A DNA stretch of 64,000 nt from positions 33,544,995 through 33,608,994 of the forward strand of contig CM032665.1 in the NCBI GenBank assembly GCA_019095985.1, read 5' to 3'. The stretch is from Streblospio benedicti. Its lineage: Eukaryota > Annelida > Polychaeta > Spionida > Spionidae. This document shows positions 22,228-34,900 of the stretch, one piece after another. The notes under the pieces are model-generated. The model did not search any database and was not told the DNA's origin. It saw only the letters and a list, made by a program, of their open reading frames with translations. How positions within the stretch are numbered: the first letter of the stretch is position 1; each line of letters starts with the position of its first letter. The position numbers were made by a program, and so were the translations under genes.

Positions 22228-23227
22228 AGGAAAGTGTGACGATTTTTAGGTTTCTCAAGAATTAGAACATTATGTTCGTGAATGATTGAACACAAGGTTT
22301 GTCAGTAAACATTATCTAAAACAATTTTGTGAATTTACATGGAGGACATTTACCCATAGAAAATAAGAAAAACTGCATGATTTTACTGAGAGGTTTGCTT
22401 TAACACACATGCCACAGTGAAAATGCAAACACAAAAATCACTTGTAAATCTACAAACTATGAGTACCAAACATTGGTGAGTACCAACTATCACAAATGAG
22501 CACCCAGTTAAATCTATCAAACGGATATACCCTTTAGTAGTTTGAATGCATGTGCTTACATGTAAATAAACTTGTTCATACATGTGTTTTATATCTTTAT
22601 CAGTCGTGTAGAAAGTCTATTACCCAAGAAAGTCTTTACCATATCCAATTAATGTCAATAGTGGTTTCTGCTGACTTAGCAGAAGTGTAACTTGAATCCA
22701 ATGACCTGAGGCCCACATTACAGAGGTAAAGACACTAATGCTTCTTAAATCGCACAGTAAAAATGACTTCTAACCTCTTCAAAAATTTGTCACATTTACT
22801 TTTTGAGATAATTGTAAGTTTAGATATCCACAAACTATGTACATGCTAATCACGGTATACTTCCTATAAAAAGACGGAGCAGAAATACAAATAATTCATG
22901 AAATAAAACCCAGCATAATGCCATCTTCATATTATCTCATAGGTATATATGCATGATATATACACATTATGTATCCGTGATTCAATGCCCCTAATATTCA
23001 GGAAAGTAAGTCACAAAATCCAACCAATCAGAAGCCCCACAGTGGAAAAGCGTTGATATTATGAACAAAGACAGTGTGAATAATAAAGTTGAGAAACGGA
23101 CACAGTATAATGCATGCATATAATATACACATGTATGGTAACCGCTAGAGGCTTGTACCCCTGCAAATAAGCTTTAATTGCTTTATTATGTTAGCAGGTA
23201 TCATGAGCGTCAACCTGCAGCAAACAC
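22228..23227. repeat. Tandem duplication, block B (first copy)
   Basis: Begins AGGAAAGTGTGACG and matches 24957-25943. It differs by small indels, several of them two to five bases, more than expected for clean duplicate sequence. It ends ...CAGCAAACAC, where block A' starts at once. Confidence 0.92.
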
Positions 23228-24956
23228 AACATCCCAAGGGCTTTTTTGGCTGTCATAAATGATGCCTCTATTTCTGTAAAAAGGTTTCATTGATGTTTGT
23301 ACATGCTTTAGATATAAAAATAATTGATTTTTAGCATGATTGCTGACTTTGTTTCATTATGAAACTGGTGAGATTCATCAATAAAATAACATTTTAACAA
23401 CACATGCACATATATGAGCTAATAACTAGGATGAAAAATGTAAATTAAAAAAGGAAAATCTTCTATCTAAATGTAAAATAAATCAACATTTTACCATACG
23501 GTTATGCATAAATTCAGCTGTAATGTAAAAAGTTTTCATAAACACAGATTAAAATGGAGAATGTTTTTCCAGTTTGTGAAGTGTCAATTGTTAAAAAGTC
23601 AATTAGAAATAACATGAAACATCGCATGATTTTTAGCCTCTTTTAGATGCTATTCAATGTTCTTTCGCATTGATCTTAAGAAAATAACTTACTGTTAAAA
23701 GCGTCGGCGTCTTTATATAGTTTCTCTTCACATTATTTAAAAAAAAAGATATTTTGAAGACTATCTCATTACAACCATTTATCACATTGAAGAAAAATTG
23801 ATTTTTACGTAATGCATCATCATGCTGTTTCGAAACTGTACTTAACTGTCAAACAGTTGAATCAAAAAGCTTTGCAAACAAATAGTTGCCAGTGCCATAT
23901 TCCTAATAAAATAGCTTTCTATAAGAAGTTCATGTAGCTCTAAAAATACAAGGCCAAATTTGACATGAATACATATTAGGGAATGTAAAGTAGAAACTTG
24001 ATTGTTGCTCGAGAGGAGAAACATGAGAAAAATGTGTTCTACATGGTGCTAGTATTTTCATAAGTTCAATGTACAATTAAAATCAAGGTTACTTATAGTA
24101 AGATAATATTTTAAAATCCAATGAAACATTGGTTAGACACAAATATTAGATAGAACACGTGATATATATGCATTGTAAATCTGTCGAAGTACATATAGGC
24201 CTACTCATGCATATACACATGGATAAAAGCTTCAAACAACTTTCATATCTACAGCTTAATACATTTTTACAATTTTACATATCTTCATCGACAACTGTTT
24301 CATTACAATACCATACTGTACTGTGTGTTGAGCAAAGTTAAATTCCTCATCTGTTGTGATTCAATCACCATTTAACCAGGACTAAAATGAATTTTAAAAA
24401 TCATTGAATGCTCCTCAGTAAGTTTCAGAAAAAATGTACAAGCATGTAAGAGTTGACATACATGTACATTGCATATTATACTGAATGCAAGCCCTATAGT
24501 ATATTGAATCGAGTATAACTAAAATAATTTGTATTTTCAATATAATCTTTAAAAAAAAATATGATAGAAAAAAATAGTCTAGATCACAGTATACATGTAT
24601 CATTACATTTACTAACTATCAAATGGATTTTTTCTAGTAATAAACAAATGTAATTCTCAATATTCATCAATCAAAAAAGAAACTCCAGACATGATCCTAT
24701 CTACAGCCCCCCCCCCACACACACACACCCTGAGATAAAATGGGACAATAACAATAAATGTGTGTGTTAATTGGATTAACACTGGTTGCCATTATGTTAG
24801 AAGACCAAATACAGAAATCTGACCTCTTTATGGTCTATGAGCCATGATTACATTTTTTCACAAAAGTAGCACAATTCTAGGCTGAGCACCTCACATGAAA
24901 TGTTATGTCTTAGAAAAGGTAGACACACATGTAGATATCTTTAGGGTTCGGTTAAC
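23228..24956. repeat. Tandem duplication, block A' (second copy)
   Basis: Near-identical to 17918-19525 and joined directly to the end of block B. It contains about 66 bp after the CA repeat that the first copy lacks, and about 85 bp before block B' (through 24956) with no match in the first copy, where the gap and GC-rich block sit instead. Confidence 0.92.
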
Positions 24957-25943
24957 AGGAAAGTGTGACGATTTTAGGTTTCAAGAATTAGAACATTATG
25001 TTCGTGAATGATTGAACACAAGGTTTGTCAGTAAACATTATCTAAAACAATTTGTGAATTTACATGGAGGACATTTTACCCACAGAAAATAAGAAAAACT
25101 GCATGATTTTAATGAGAGGTTTGCTTGGAACACACATGCCACAGTGAAAAATGCAAACACAAAATCACTTGTAAATCTACAAACTATGAGTACCAAACAT
25201 TATGAGTACCAACTATCACAAATGAGCACCCAGTTAAAATCTATCAAACGGATATACCTAGTAGTTTGAATGCATGCTACATGTAAATAAACTTGTTCAT
25301 ACATGTGTTTTATATCTTTATCAGTCGTAGAAAGTTCATTACCCAAGAAAGTCTTTACCATATCCAATTAATGTCAATAGTGGTTTCATGACTTAGCAGA
25401 AGTGTAACTTGAATCCACGACCTGAGGCCCACAGAGGTAAAGACACTAATGCTTCTAAATCGCACAGTAAAAATGATCAGATTTCATCCTCTTCAAAAAT
25501 TTGTCACATTTACTTTTTGAGATAATTGTAAGTTTAGATATCCAATAAACTATGTACATGCTAACTACGGTATACTTCCTATAAAAGACGGATCAGAAAT
25601 ACAAATAATTCATGAAATAAAAAAAACCCAGCATAATGCCATCTTCATATCTCATAGGTATATATGCATGATATATACACATTATGTATCCGTGATTCAA
25701 TGCCCCTAATATTCAGGAAAGTAAGTCACAAAATCCAACCAATCAGAAGCCCCACAGTGGAAAAGCGTTGATATTATGAACAAAGACAGTGTGAATAATA
25801 AAGCTGAGAAACGGACAATAGCATAATGCATGCATATAATATACACATGTATGGTAACCGCTAGAAGGTTGCACTGCAAATAAGCTTTAATTGCTTTATT
25901 ATGTTAGCAGGTATCATGAGCGTCAACCTTCCGCAGCAAACAC
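24957..25943. repeat. Tandem duplication, block B' (second copy)
   Basis: Matches 22228-23227 and continues at its right end into unique sequence. The A'-B' copy is continuous, so it is probably the true local order. Confidence 0.92.
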
Positions 25944-25984
25944 TCAGAACTTGACGAACAAATATTTGTGTGTGCTGTGAACAT

Positions 25985-26450
25985 ACAGTACTGATTCCAT
26001 CAAAAGGATATAGAACCAAAACAAAATTAGAGGAATCAGCGTAAGAAAACGTAATAATTTGTAACAATTCGCAACAAAGTTACGGCTATCACGGTTTTCT
26101 TGGAACTGCTCAATCGCTGAAACTACAATACTTTCGATCATCGAAATAAACAGAAAAAACATAATAATCAGAACATTTTCTCATACTTTCTGTGTCGACG
26201 TGATTTTGAACTTATAGAAATATTCTTTTTATTACAGGAACCTCTGTAATATGCGTAAGATAAGAGGAACTATCGGAATAAATGTAAGTTCAGGCAAGTT
26301 ACGAATAAAGCCATAATTTGCAGAAGCTACAGAATCTTTTCACGTTTGAAATACTCGCAACAATGAGAAGAATTGGGAAAAAAGCGTAAGGAATCGTAAT
26401 GTAATTCTCAAAGTTTTTCTTCTGTATCCTTCTGACGGAGTCAGTACTGT
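25985..26450. mobile_element. MITE, family 2, copy 2 (466 bp, internal deletion)
   Basis: Best-preserved ends: ACAGTACTGATTCCATCA at the left and TGACGGAGTCAGTACTGT at the right, mutually inverted over about 30 bp and flanked by TA. It lacks about 110 bp in the middle compared with the other two copies. End CAGT plus a TA target suggests Tc1/mariner. Confidence 0.88.
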
Positions 26451-28387
26451 ATACTACACAAACAAAGTCACAATTCATTAGTTACCTGATGGATGATAAT
26501 ATTTCAAATCAGGTAATACAAGGACAAACCCTGTTTCTATCAAATTCATATTTTAAAATAACATCCTTTACGTTGTGTGCATCACGTCCAAGAAATAACC
26601 TAAAGTACAGCACTTGGGTGATTCTGAACCTACAGTGAAGTGTTAGATGTCTTCACCAAACCATGGAAATAGTGATTGCTCGATTAGCTCAAGATTAGGT
26701 ACGAAGAACAAACATCTATGAAGTTACAAATCATTCCAAGAACGAGACCATCTTGCATAAGAGACGAGGACTGTTCTTTACAGGACCCACACAAAGTTTA
26801 CATTTCTGCTTCTAGTCCGAATATTGAAAGGGATTTATGACTTGAGAGGAACCAATCTCATGTTTCCTTATTTGATTGACAAATACAAACTTAGTATTTT
26901 AGTCCAAACAGCTATTTGTACAGTGTTTTAAATCATGTGATTTCGTAAAGATTGTGGCCATTGAAATCATTATCATTCAATCATAAGTAAAGGACAATTG
27001 CAATATTTTGTCTGCACAATCAAAATCTTGTACATGTACATGTAAATGTACATGGTCTACAAGTGAATACTTTATATATAGTTGTCATACTGATCAGCTC
27101 TTGAAAAATGCTGAATGACTTAGAGAATCAAATCTCGCGCAGGTTCATGTTCATCTCATCTATAAATTACCATATAAAGGTTTTTATTTCAGATTTCCCC
27201 TATTAACTCGAGCCTCCAAAATTGTCCATTACCTATGTCAAGGCCATACCTGATGCGCACCACCTTCTTATCATAATGATATTTATGCAGCCCAATGATA
27301 CTTCCGCCCCCTGGTCAGCTCTATCATAGCTGGTGGTTTACCATGTAAATACAGCATAACCACATACAGGATTCAGATACTTTGACAGCCTTCATTCTCC
27401 ACATATCCCAATATGGTTATTAATGAGAGTAATATTACAGTGCCCCCTACTGCTTTACTGCCGTCTTGTGGTTACCACATGCAGAATATATCTCAGAATA
27501 TATCATATTTTATGCTTAAAAGCAAATATGTATTCTATCTAATACAATATGCAATTGCGTTTCTATGTTAATTATATGGTCAGAATAGTAATTACAATTT
27601 TCTAGAAAGTGAACTCAGACATGTCTTTAAAAAGGGAGATAGAAAACCAGTCTTCAAGAATTCTTCAAGCTGATTGCATTATGATGAGGACATTGTGAAT
27701 TTGAAATAGATTCTGACGATTGTGGTACAAAGTTTGGAAGTCATGCACCAACTTAAATGTATGATTGAGTGTAAATAAATGTAAAATACACAAGACATCA
27801 AATTGCAAACAGATCTACACACATAAAAAGTCTCATAAAGCCATGTAGCGACAACCCTGCATTTATCTGTAACAGGTGGTATAAAAGCATATTGACACAA
27901 AAATGTAAATCCTTCTTGACTTTCGATCATATAAACTTTTTGCTTGTTTAAAACAACAGGTCAGACACTTAACAAAGAGACACTTTTACAATCCCATGTG
28001 GCCACCTCATGTATGAAAACACAAAATATGGTGTAGACCAATATTTGTAGTGTAGTTTTAGTGTAAAGAGGAAACTAATATAAAAGCAACAACTCTACTA
28101 TCACAAATATGAAAAGAAGAAATACTATTAAATAACAAGGTATCATAGATTCAATCCATCTCTGACTGATAAGTGTTCAACAACATGTACGCCTGACACA
28201 TGATGATCCAAGACTGTGATCAGTAGATATCTAAATCTGGCAAAGTTTCTACAAAACATACAAATATCAGTATCGATTCCGCTATCAATATACATGTACA
28301 TAGATCTGTATAGCATACGTTTTTGGCCTGCCTCGACACAAACACTCATATCAACAGAAATACAATATTCATATCTTACTTTTAAGC
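26451..28387. other. Non-coding stretch
   Basis: AT-rich, with one (TACATG)-type run at 27031-27054 and small GC-richer patches at 27240-27320 and 27440-27480. No gene or element ends could be defined. Confidence 0.6.
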
Positions 28388-28914
28388 AAGGGGCACATTC
28401 CACTTTGCGGGCGTGTTCGCTGCAAGGCTTGTTGAGGTCTGTGGCATCTACGACGTTTTCCGCACGCATTGACAAAAGTAGAGTTGTGGGCACATACACA
28501 CGGGCTCAGTGTGTTAGGAGTGCATCGGCACTGGGAATGGTTTTGTTGAGGTGGCCGTGAGATCAACATGTATAGAACGTGCGTTGTACTCGCATATAAC
28601 TTACACTCAATGCACCATGTGATTACTAACGTAAGGCATTCGTACGGTCATGGTACAGAGAACGCACTGCGCTCAGCACTGTATCTGTACGGACAACGTG
28701 CGGTTAAATCCTCTGTGATTATACCACGATTACTGCAAGGTCTCCGCACTGCCTCCTTACGGTCAGACCATGACATAGGGTAGTGGTAGAGGAAGTTTGA
28801 CATGCCAAACTTCTTCTCCGGCCACCATACTGCCTTGAAAAAAACTACGTTTGCTGCACTGCACACTCACGGATCGTTACGATCTCCTTGCGTTTTTGCG
28901 GTGGAATGTGCCTT
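28388..28914. mobile_element. Inverted-repeat DNA element, 527 bp
   Basis: Ends are AAGGGGCACATTCCAC at the left and GTGGAATGTGCCTT at the right, which are inverted copies. The interior is clearly GC-richer than the flanks and rich in CG dinucleotides. It has open frames on the minus strand but no recognised domain. No clear target duplication was seen and the superfamily is not assigned. Confidence 0.75.
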
Positions 28915-31900
28915 AGGCATTAGCTGCTAATTTATCAAGATTGATCATCAGTGTGGATAGAATGAGAATAGCTATTTTTAGTAACGTTACAGACTGGGTC
29001 ATGAAGCGTACAATGCAAAGCCTCATTGAGCAAGAAGGGAATAAAATGGCACGATAACATTACTACCATGAATGGCTGTTGGCCTTCAACATGCACAAAA
29101 TAATCAACCGATCCACACCAGTGTAGTAAATGGAGTGTATGGCAAACATAACTGATACCTTATCAACAACGTGACAAGTGCGGTTTTATCATTCATCAAT
29201 TTTTCACCACCATTAATCAGGCAAGGTCCTCTAAATGGAAAAAAAAAAACGAATTATAAAAAAAAACATTTTTGTATAGATTACAACTACATGTATAATA
29301 TTTTACTTTGACCCATTTTAACTCTGCTAAATAAAGATTTCTGTTGTGTGTAAGCACTACATGATTTAGTAAATTCTGTTCAAAATCCATGTTTTGAAAT
29401 TGCAATATTTTATTGTTTGTTTTGAAGAAACACCAGATTATATATTGACCACATTTTCCATTTTTAGCATTAATGTATTGTGCACAAAACATGTTCCATC
29501 ATATCAATGAAATCTTTCATAAAGTGCATGTCAACGCACAGTATTAACTCTTATCACTATGTGCCCATCTATATACATTAGGTGTGGACTGAACAATGGA
29601 GGTGTCAGGGTAGCATATTTTATCTCCTCCTTTTCTCCATTGAGGGATTAACTGGGCTTTACAATCACACTTCACAGTAATCCTGATTATCTGCACAATG
29701 GCTACTGTATCACAGCACATATCAGTACATATCAAATAGCATGTAGTAGTTAGGAAAATTGAAGTTAACTTTTTATATCTAGTTTCTATCACTACATACA
29801 TACAGTTATAAATTTCAATTGGCACAGCCACGGCCATATGTTAATCTCGATGCTCTTTGTCATGCAACTTACATTTCGTGTATTAATTTTGATCAGTAGA
29901 AATTTAGATTGATTTGAGTGTTTGTATTCAACCTGAGTATTGTACATGATTGGTGGCTCTAGTAGAGTTTTGCATATATGTTTTTATAAATGTGTACAAT
30001 AATTATAATAAAATCTAATTCCTTAGACGATCCCACCAACCATATTTACTCACACGTTAAAAATGTTTGTAAGTCAAAAGATAAACAAGTACATTACAAT
30101 AATTACTGTTGGCTTGGTTTTTCACCATAAAATCCAGTGATCACCTGATTTCTACAAATGACATAAAACTTAATGTCTGACCTGCCTTCAAGTGATAAGG
30201 AACCAGCAAACATAAAGACATGTTTTAACTTTTGTGGATCTAGGTGAATTGTTTGTATTTCTTAGGGTCCTGGATTTTTCATTAGAAACAGAGACACCAT
30301 TTGAAGATATGAGCATGGACTTGCCTAGTCACGGAAATTGTGTAGTGAACCTTGATTAATATTTCTTGTCAATCATTTGAAACATCAGTTGCAAACAAAT
30401 GATGATTGTTTATCAAAATGTGGGAAGTTGGTGCTATTCTAGCTATGGCATCAACAGGTTACAGCTAGTATCAGAAACCAATAGCTCTGGAGTTATGGGT
30501 TTCTGCTAGTATCTATAAAGTGGCTGGAACCAAGCTGCAGGAAAAGTAGTAGTGTGGTAGCCTCAGACCCACAATGACAAAAATTCTATCAAAACTGGGT
30601 TTGACAATGACCCACATGTTGAAAGATCTGATCATAAAAGTACCAAAAGCCAACAAACTTCCACATTAAATTGAACATTACTTGCACTTCACAATAGTCA
30701 GTAATTATCACATTAAACACACAGAAGTCATGATCCTGTTGTTCCAATTCAATGACCATACACATAGGACTGTCTCAGGTCAGTGATGATAACACAGCGC
30801 TCCCTGCAGGATCAAGGTGACCAGCCAATGGAAACTTTCATCAACTCCATGACATCACCACCAGGTACAGAGAAATCCAAGCTTGTGAGGTTAAAGGTCC
30901 ATGTGGACTAGTCCTGCACAGACACTTTTCATTTGTACCGTTCAGTTATAGATCTAAAGCACAGTGAACCTATGTATACATAGGGGACACTCATATTTGG
31001 GCAATTGTGATTTCTCCAAAACGAGACCAAAAGTTCCTGTTGTGCAAACCAATTCAATGATACAAGCAGATGTTCCAGGATGTTTCTAAGGGAATTGTGT
31101 GATTGAAACCAAACCACTGCCTCAGGCCCAGCAGGCAGCAGTTGACAGCTGAAGGGTGCTGTCAATTCATGCATGACCAACCAGCTCTCAACAGCTGTTT
31201 CATGCAACCATCCCTTGTCCTTTTTTAATCAACTACTCAGTTAGTTCTGATGCAAGGTGATTTTCTATTAACTTGCATTTAATGCGATTCTTTTTTATTG
31301 CTTTTCAATGTCTTCAGAAGGCATGCGACTTACATATTTCCGTTTCCGTCAACAAAATCTGAGTATGTAGACAATATCTGAGTATGACAAAATATATTCA
31401 CTTATACATATTGATTAAGATATTCACTTTGTTGATTATGAAACTTCTAGGGTGGGAATGAGTAGTACATACATTATTTAACACACTCAGAAAACTTAGA
31501 ATCCCACACTTAGGATGTCAGGTTGAAATGGAACTGTAAGAGATTGTTAGATAACCTGCAGTATTGCATTGAGTCGGATTGAGTGGTCAGTAGGCGGTCA
31601 CTTTGTGGCTGGTCAAGCATATAATTTGGAACATCTGCAGGATGTGCTGCTGGAGGGGCTGCTGGGTAACATCCAGTAACACATCATCATCTTCCCACCG
31701 CTGGCTAAGTGCATAACAGATTCCCAAGGTGAGCAATTTATACTGTTAGCGGTCTGTTTGAAAGGCCATGGTCTTAGATCTCACCAGATCTTGCATGAAG
31801 ACTTTTGTCAGGTTACCTTCTATTTCTGCTGTTACCAGAAATAGACTGTTGCCTTCTGTATTTCTTCATATATTCAGGTTACATCAAAGAAATCTCTTTG

Positions 31901-34900
31901 CTATTATAAAGTGCTTCCCTTGAGGCAGGCTCAAATCTGAGATGTGTTCTAACTCTTTAGACACAATACAGCTGGTTTTATGCTGGAGTACTTAAATTTC
32001 AATTTAGTTATTATTCTATATGAAGGTACATGTATCACACGCAAAAGATGAATCTTAGCATCATGCACACACCTTATAACCTCCATCTGTCACTGTACTT
32101 TTTACCTTTATGACTTCTAGTATGTGCTTCAAGTAAAACAGTTAATATATGAACTTCAGCATTACATATTACTTATGGATTGGCTTACAAATCTGTGATG
32201 TGTTACACAGTGTTTTTAAAAGAAACAAAGAGTTTATGCAATAGCACTCCCGATGATATAACATGATCTAGAAGACTAGAACAAAACACTTCTGCAGACA
32301 GGTCCATCTACCTCTATAAGTGTGCGTTCAGACTGTCATGACAAAAGGGTATACAGAATATTGTACCTAAAACTACAGTTAGAATGTTACCAGTTACAGG
32401 ATTGCTACATTACATCATGATTAGTACAATTACTGGGTGTGTTTACAAAGAAAAATATGGTCCGAATTAATGGAAGACTAACTGACCATACCTAATGTGA
32501 ATCTGCTCATTTACTGGTCATCTGATACTCATTTATGGGTGGTCACTTAACTTGATTAACCTACTTAGTTAGGTTAATAGGGTAATTAGTCTTATCAATG
32601 ACTTCAATAGCCCTGTCTGAAAGGAATGTTCACCTATCAGTACAGATGTAAGCTTGTTAAGTCAGATAAAAAGATAAAGTTGATAATGATGCCTCTGTGA
32701 AAATGATAATAGTCACAAAGACTATATGTATGCTCAAATTAATTCCAAAATTACCAGAAAGATTTCATTAGTGTCTTGCAGATCATTCACACATAACATA
32801 GGAAAACATATGGAAGACCAACCTGTTCCTATCCGAGCACCCAGTAGCTCAAATAATTGTTGCTGTTTCTTTCTTTTCTTTTGTGTAAGTGCTATTTTTT
32901 GCTACAAGTGTGTTGTTAGTCCAGGTGTTATTGTTGTGCAGTAATTAGCACTGTTTCCCGTTACCTGTGATCTACTAGACATGCACAGCTAGCAAAACAC
33001 GTGCAGCCATCTCTCAACAGCAATATCTAGAATGAGAAATGGCTAGCAGCTGGCAACTGTCCAACTAATTGTCTAGCAGCTTTATTTTCATTTTAAACTG
33101 GTATCTTAATGCTTTTAGTTTTGATAAGATTGATTATAAATATGCAGATTTTTTTGTTAACAGACCAATACCAAGGCAGCGTTTTTCACATTTTCAAATT
33201 CAGATTGAATTACAACATCTGACATTTTTAACAAATTATGAACAGCTGGTAATAACAAATACAATCCTTGTGCCTATTGTTACTAGACTTTTATTTGCAA
33301 ATATATCCACTTGTTTTCTTCACTCATGGCAGGATTAATATAAAACTTGGAATCAAATAGCTATAATAATTTCATGATAATGTGCTCCATGTAGATATTA
33401 TAGGATGAAGCAGCACGTGGAAGCAAACGTTTTAAGCATTTGCCACTGTGTACTTTACAAGAGATTGTAGACAAATAGTCAGATAGAACAATGAAAGACG
33501 TTCAGCAGAAAATGGAGCTGATAAGTGAATTTTAAAGAGAATACCGGTACTCACTTCATATCAAAGAGATGATCATTAATTCTTTTTTATTGTGTGTTGA
33601 TCATTTCATAAATGTTTTTTGTGTTTGATTTTTTTCCTGTTGTAACTTCTTACACATGGCAGGTCCAGGTTTTCAGAAAAGGGGGCCACAGTTAAGGGAT
33701 CTCATGGGTTTCATATGCGTATTACAAGGTTATCTATAATCTTATATACTATACTTGTTAATCTACATCATCTACATTCCTATTATTATCAACAATAACA
33801 TGTTAAATCCCGACCATTATACCTCAAGAGATTGTATATAACAAAGGTTGGCTGGTAATGTTTCTATCATCTGCCTTCCACACAGCAGGTATTGTTTACT
33901 TGTACGCAGCTAAACAATGATATAAGGCAACAGTGCAAATTCCTCAATTCAGGATAAGTCTACGTTTTGGCATTCCTGGTCCACACACAAGATGGATTCT
34001 TCAATGCGGAAGAAAACTACAACGAAATGGAATCCATGTCAAGTATGATGCAAAATTCAAATTATCATCTAGAGCATGTATGGTATGGTGATTATCTTTA
34101 TCTAATCTTTCCCATCAATGTCAAAGACAATGCTGACTCTGAAATGAGTCATGATTGGACTGATTTCATAAAACACACATTGTACGCTTGGATTGTATGT
34201 TGGTTACGCACGGAGGTTCAAAGGTTTGTACTCAAAAGCTGAGATAGTCGTATCTCCACACCAATGAATAAACTCCCACTCACACATACAAGTGAAATAG
34301 GGTTGATAAAGTAATCTGAATTGCATTTGCATTACAACTGCTGGAAAAGATGCTTTAGATAGCAAGAGAATGGTGTGCAGTTGTTAAAGCAGGTATTTCA
34401 TGGAAAGCTTTGTAGTCCATTGAAAAAAGAAATCAGGCTATTGTTCCACTTACACCCTGTGGCTTTAACTCTCTAATAATATAGTAAGCATTACATAACA
34501 ATGGTAACTTTATACACTAATCTTCACTCCACTAATCTGAATGTAAACAATGGCTATGTTTTAAGCCAATTCATACAATTTCACAGCAGCCAGTGATAGC
34601 TCAAATAAAAAAAAGTAACCTGTATACAGATAATGAGGCCTACTTTTGAACTCAGTGCATCAGATGTTTCTCTGAATATAATAATTCTAAATCAATTACA
34701 GAGCACATGCTGAGAAAAAGATAAAGACAACAGAAATCTGAGGAGACAACAAACTACACAAGTTACAAGGCACGTGTCAGATAATGCTGTCTTGCACACC
34801 AAATACTGTGGTACAGTCTCTGGCACATTTTGAGTCCATAAATAACTCAACTGCCAATTGAGACACTTGACCTGCTGTATAAATAGGTTAGATGCATTGT

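Noticed and set aside
21620-22230. Possible LTR-like end of a retroelement in the GC-rich block
   Set aside because: A TATA word and a change in composition are suggestive, but no second repeat copy, primer site or recognisable element protein was found. Not supported.
18850-24341. Identical 60-codon frames at 18850-19032 and 24159-24341 as a duplicated gene
   Set aside because: They are identical only because the whole block is duplicated; the frame has no domain features.
30929-31207. Minus-strand frame of 92 codons as a gene
   Set aside because: No domain, no splice pattern and no family resemblance that I can name.
31590-31740. GC-richer patch with CTG-rich coding look and a GTGAGC donor
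   Set aside because: The frame closes shortly after the Leu-rich stretch, well before the donor, and no matching exon was found.
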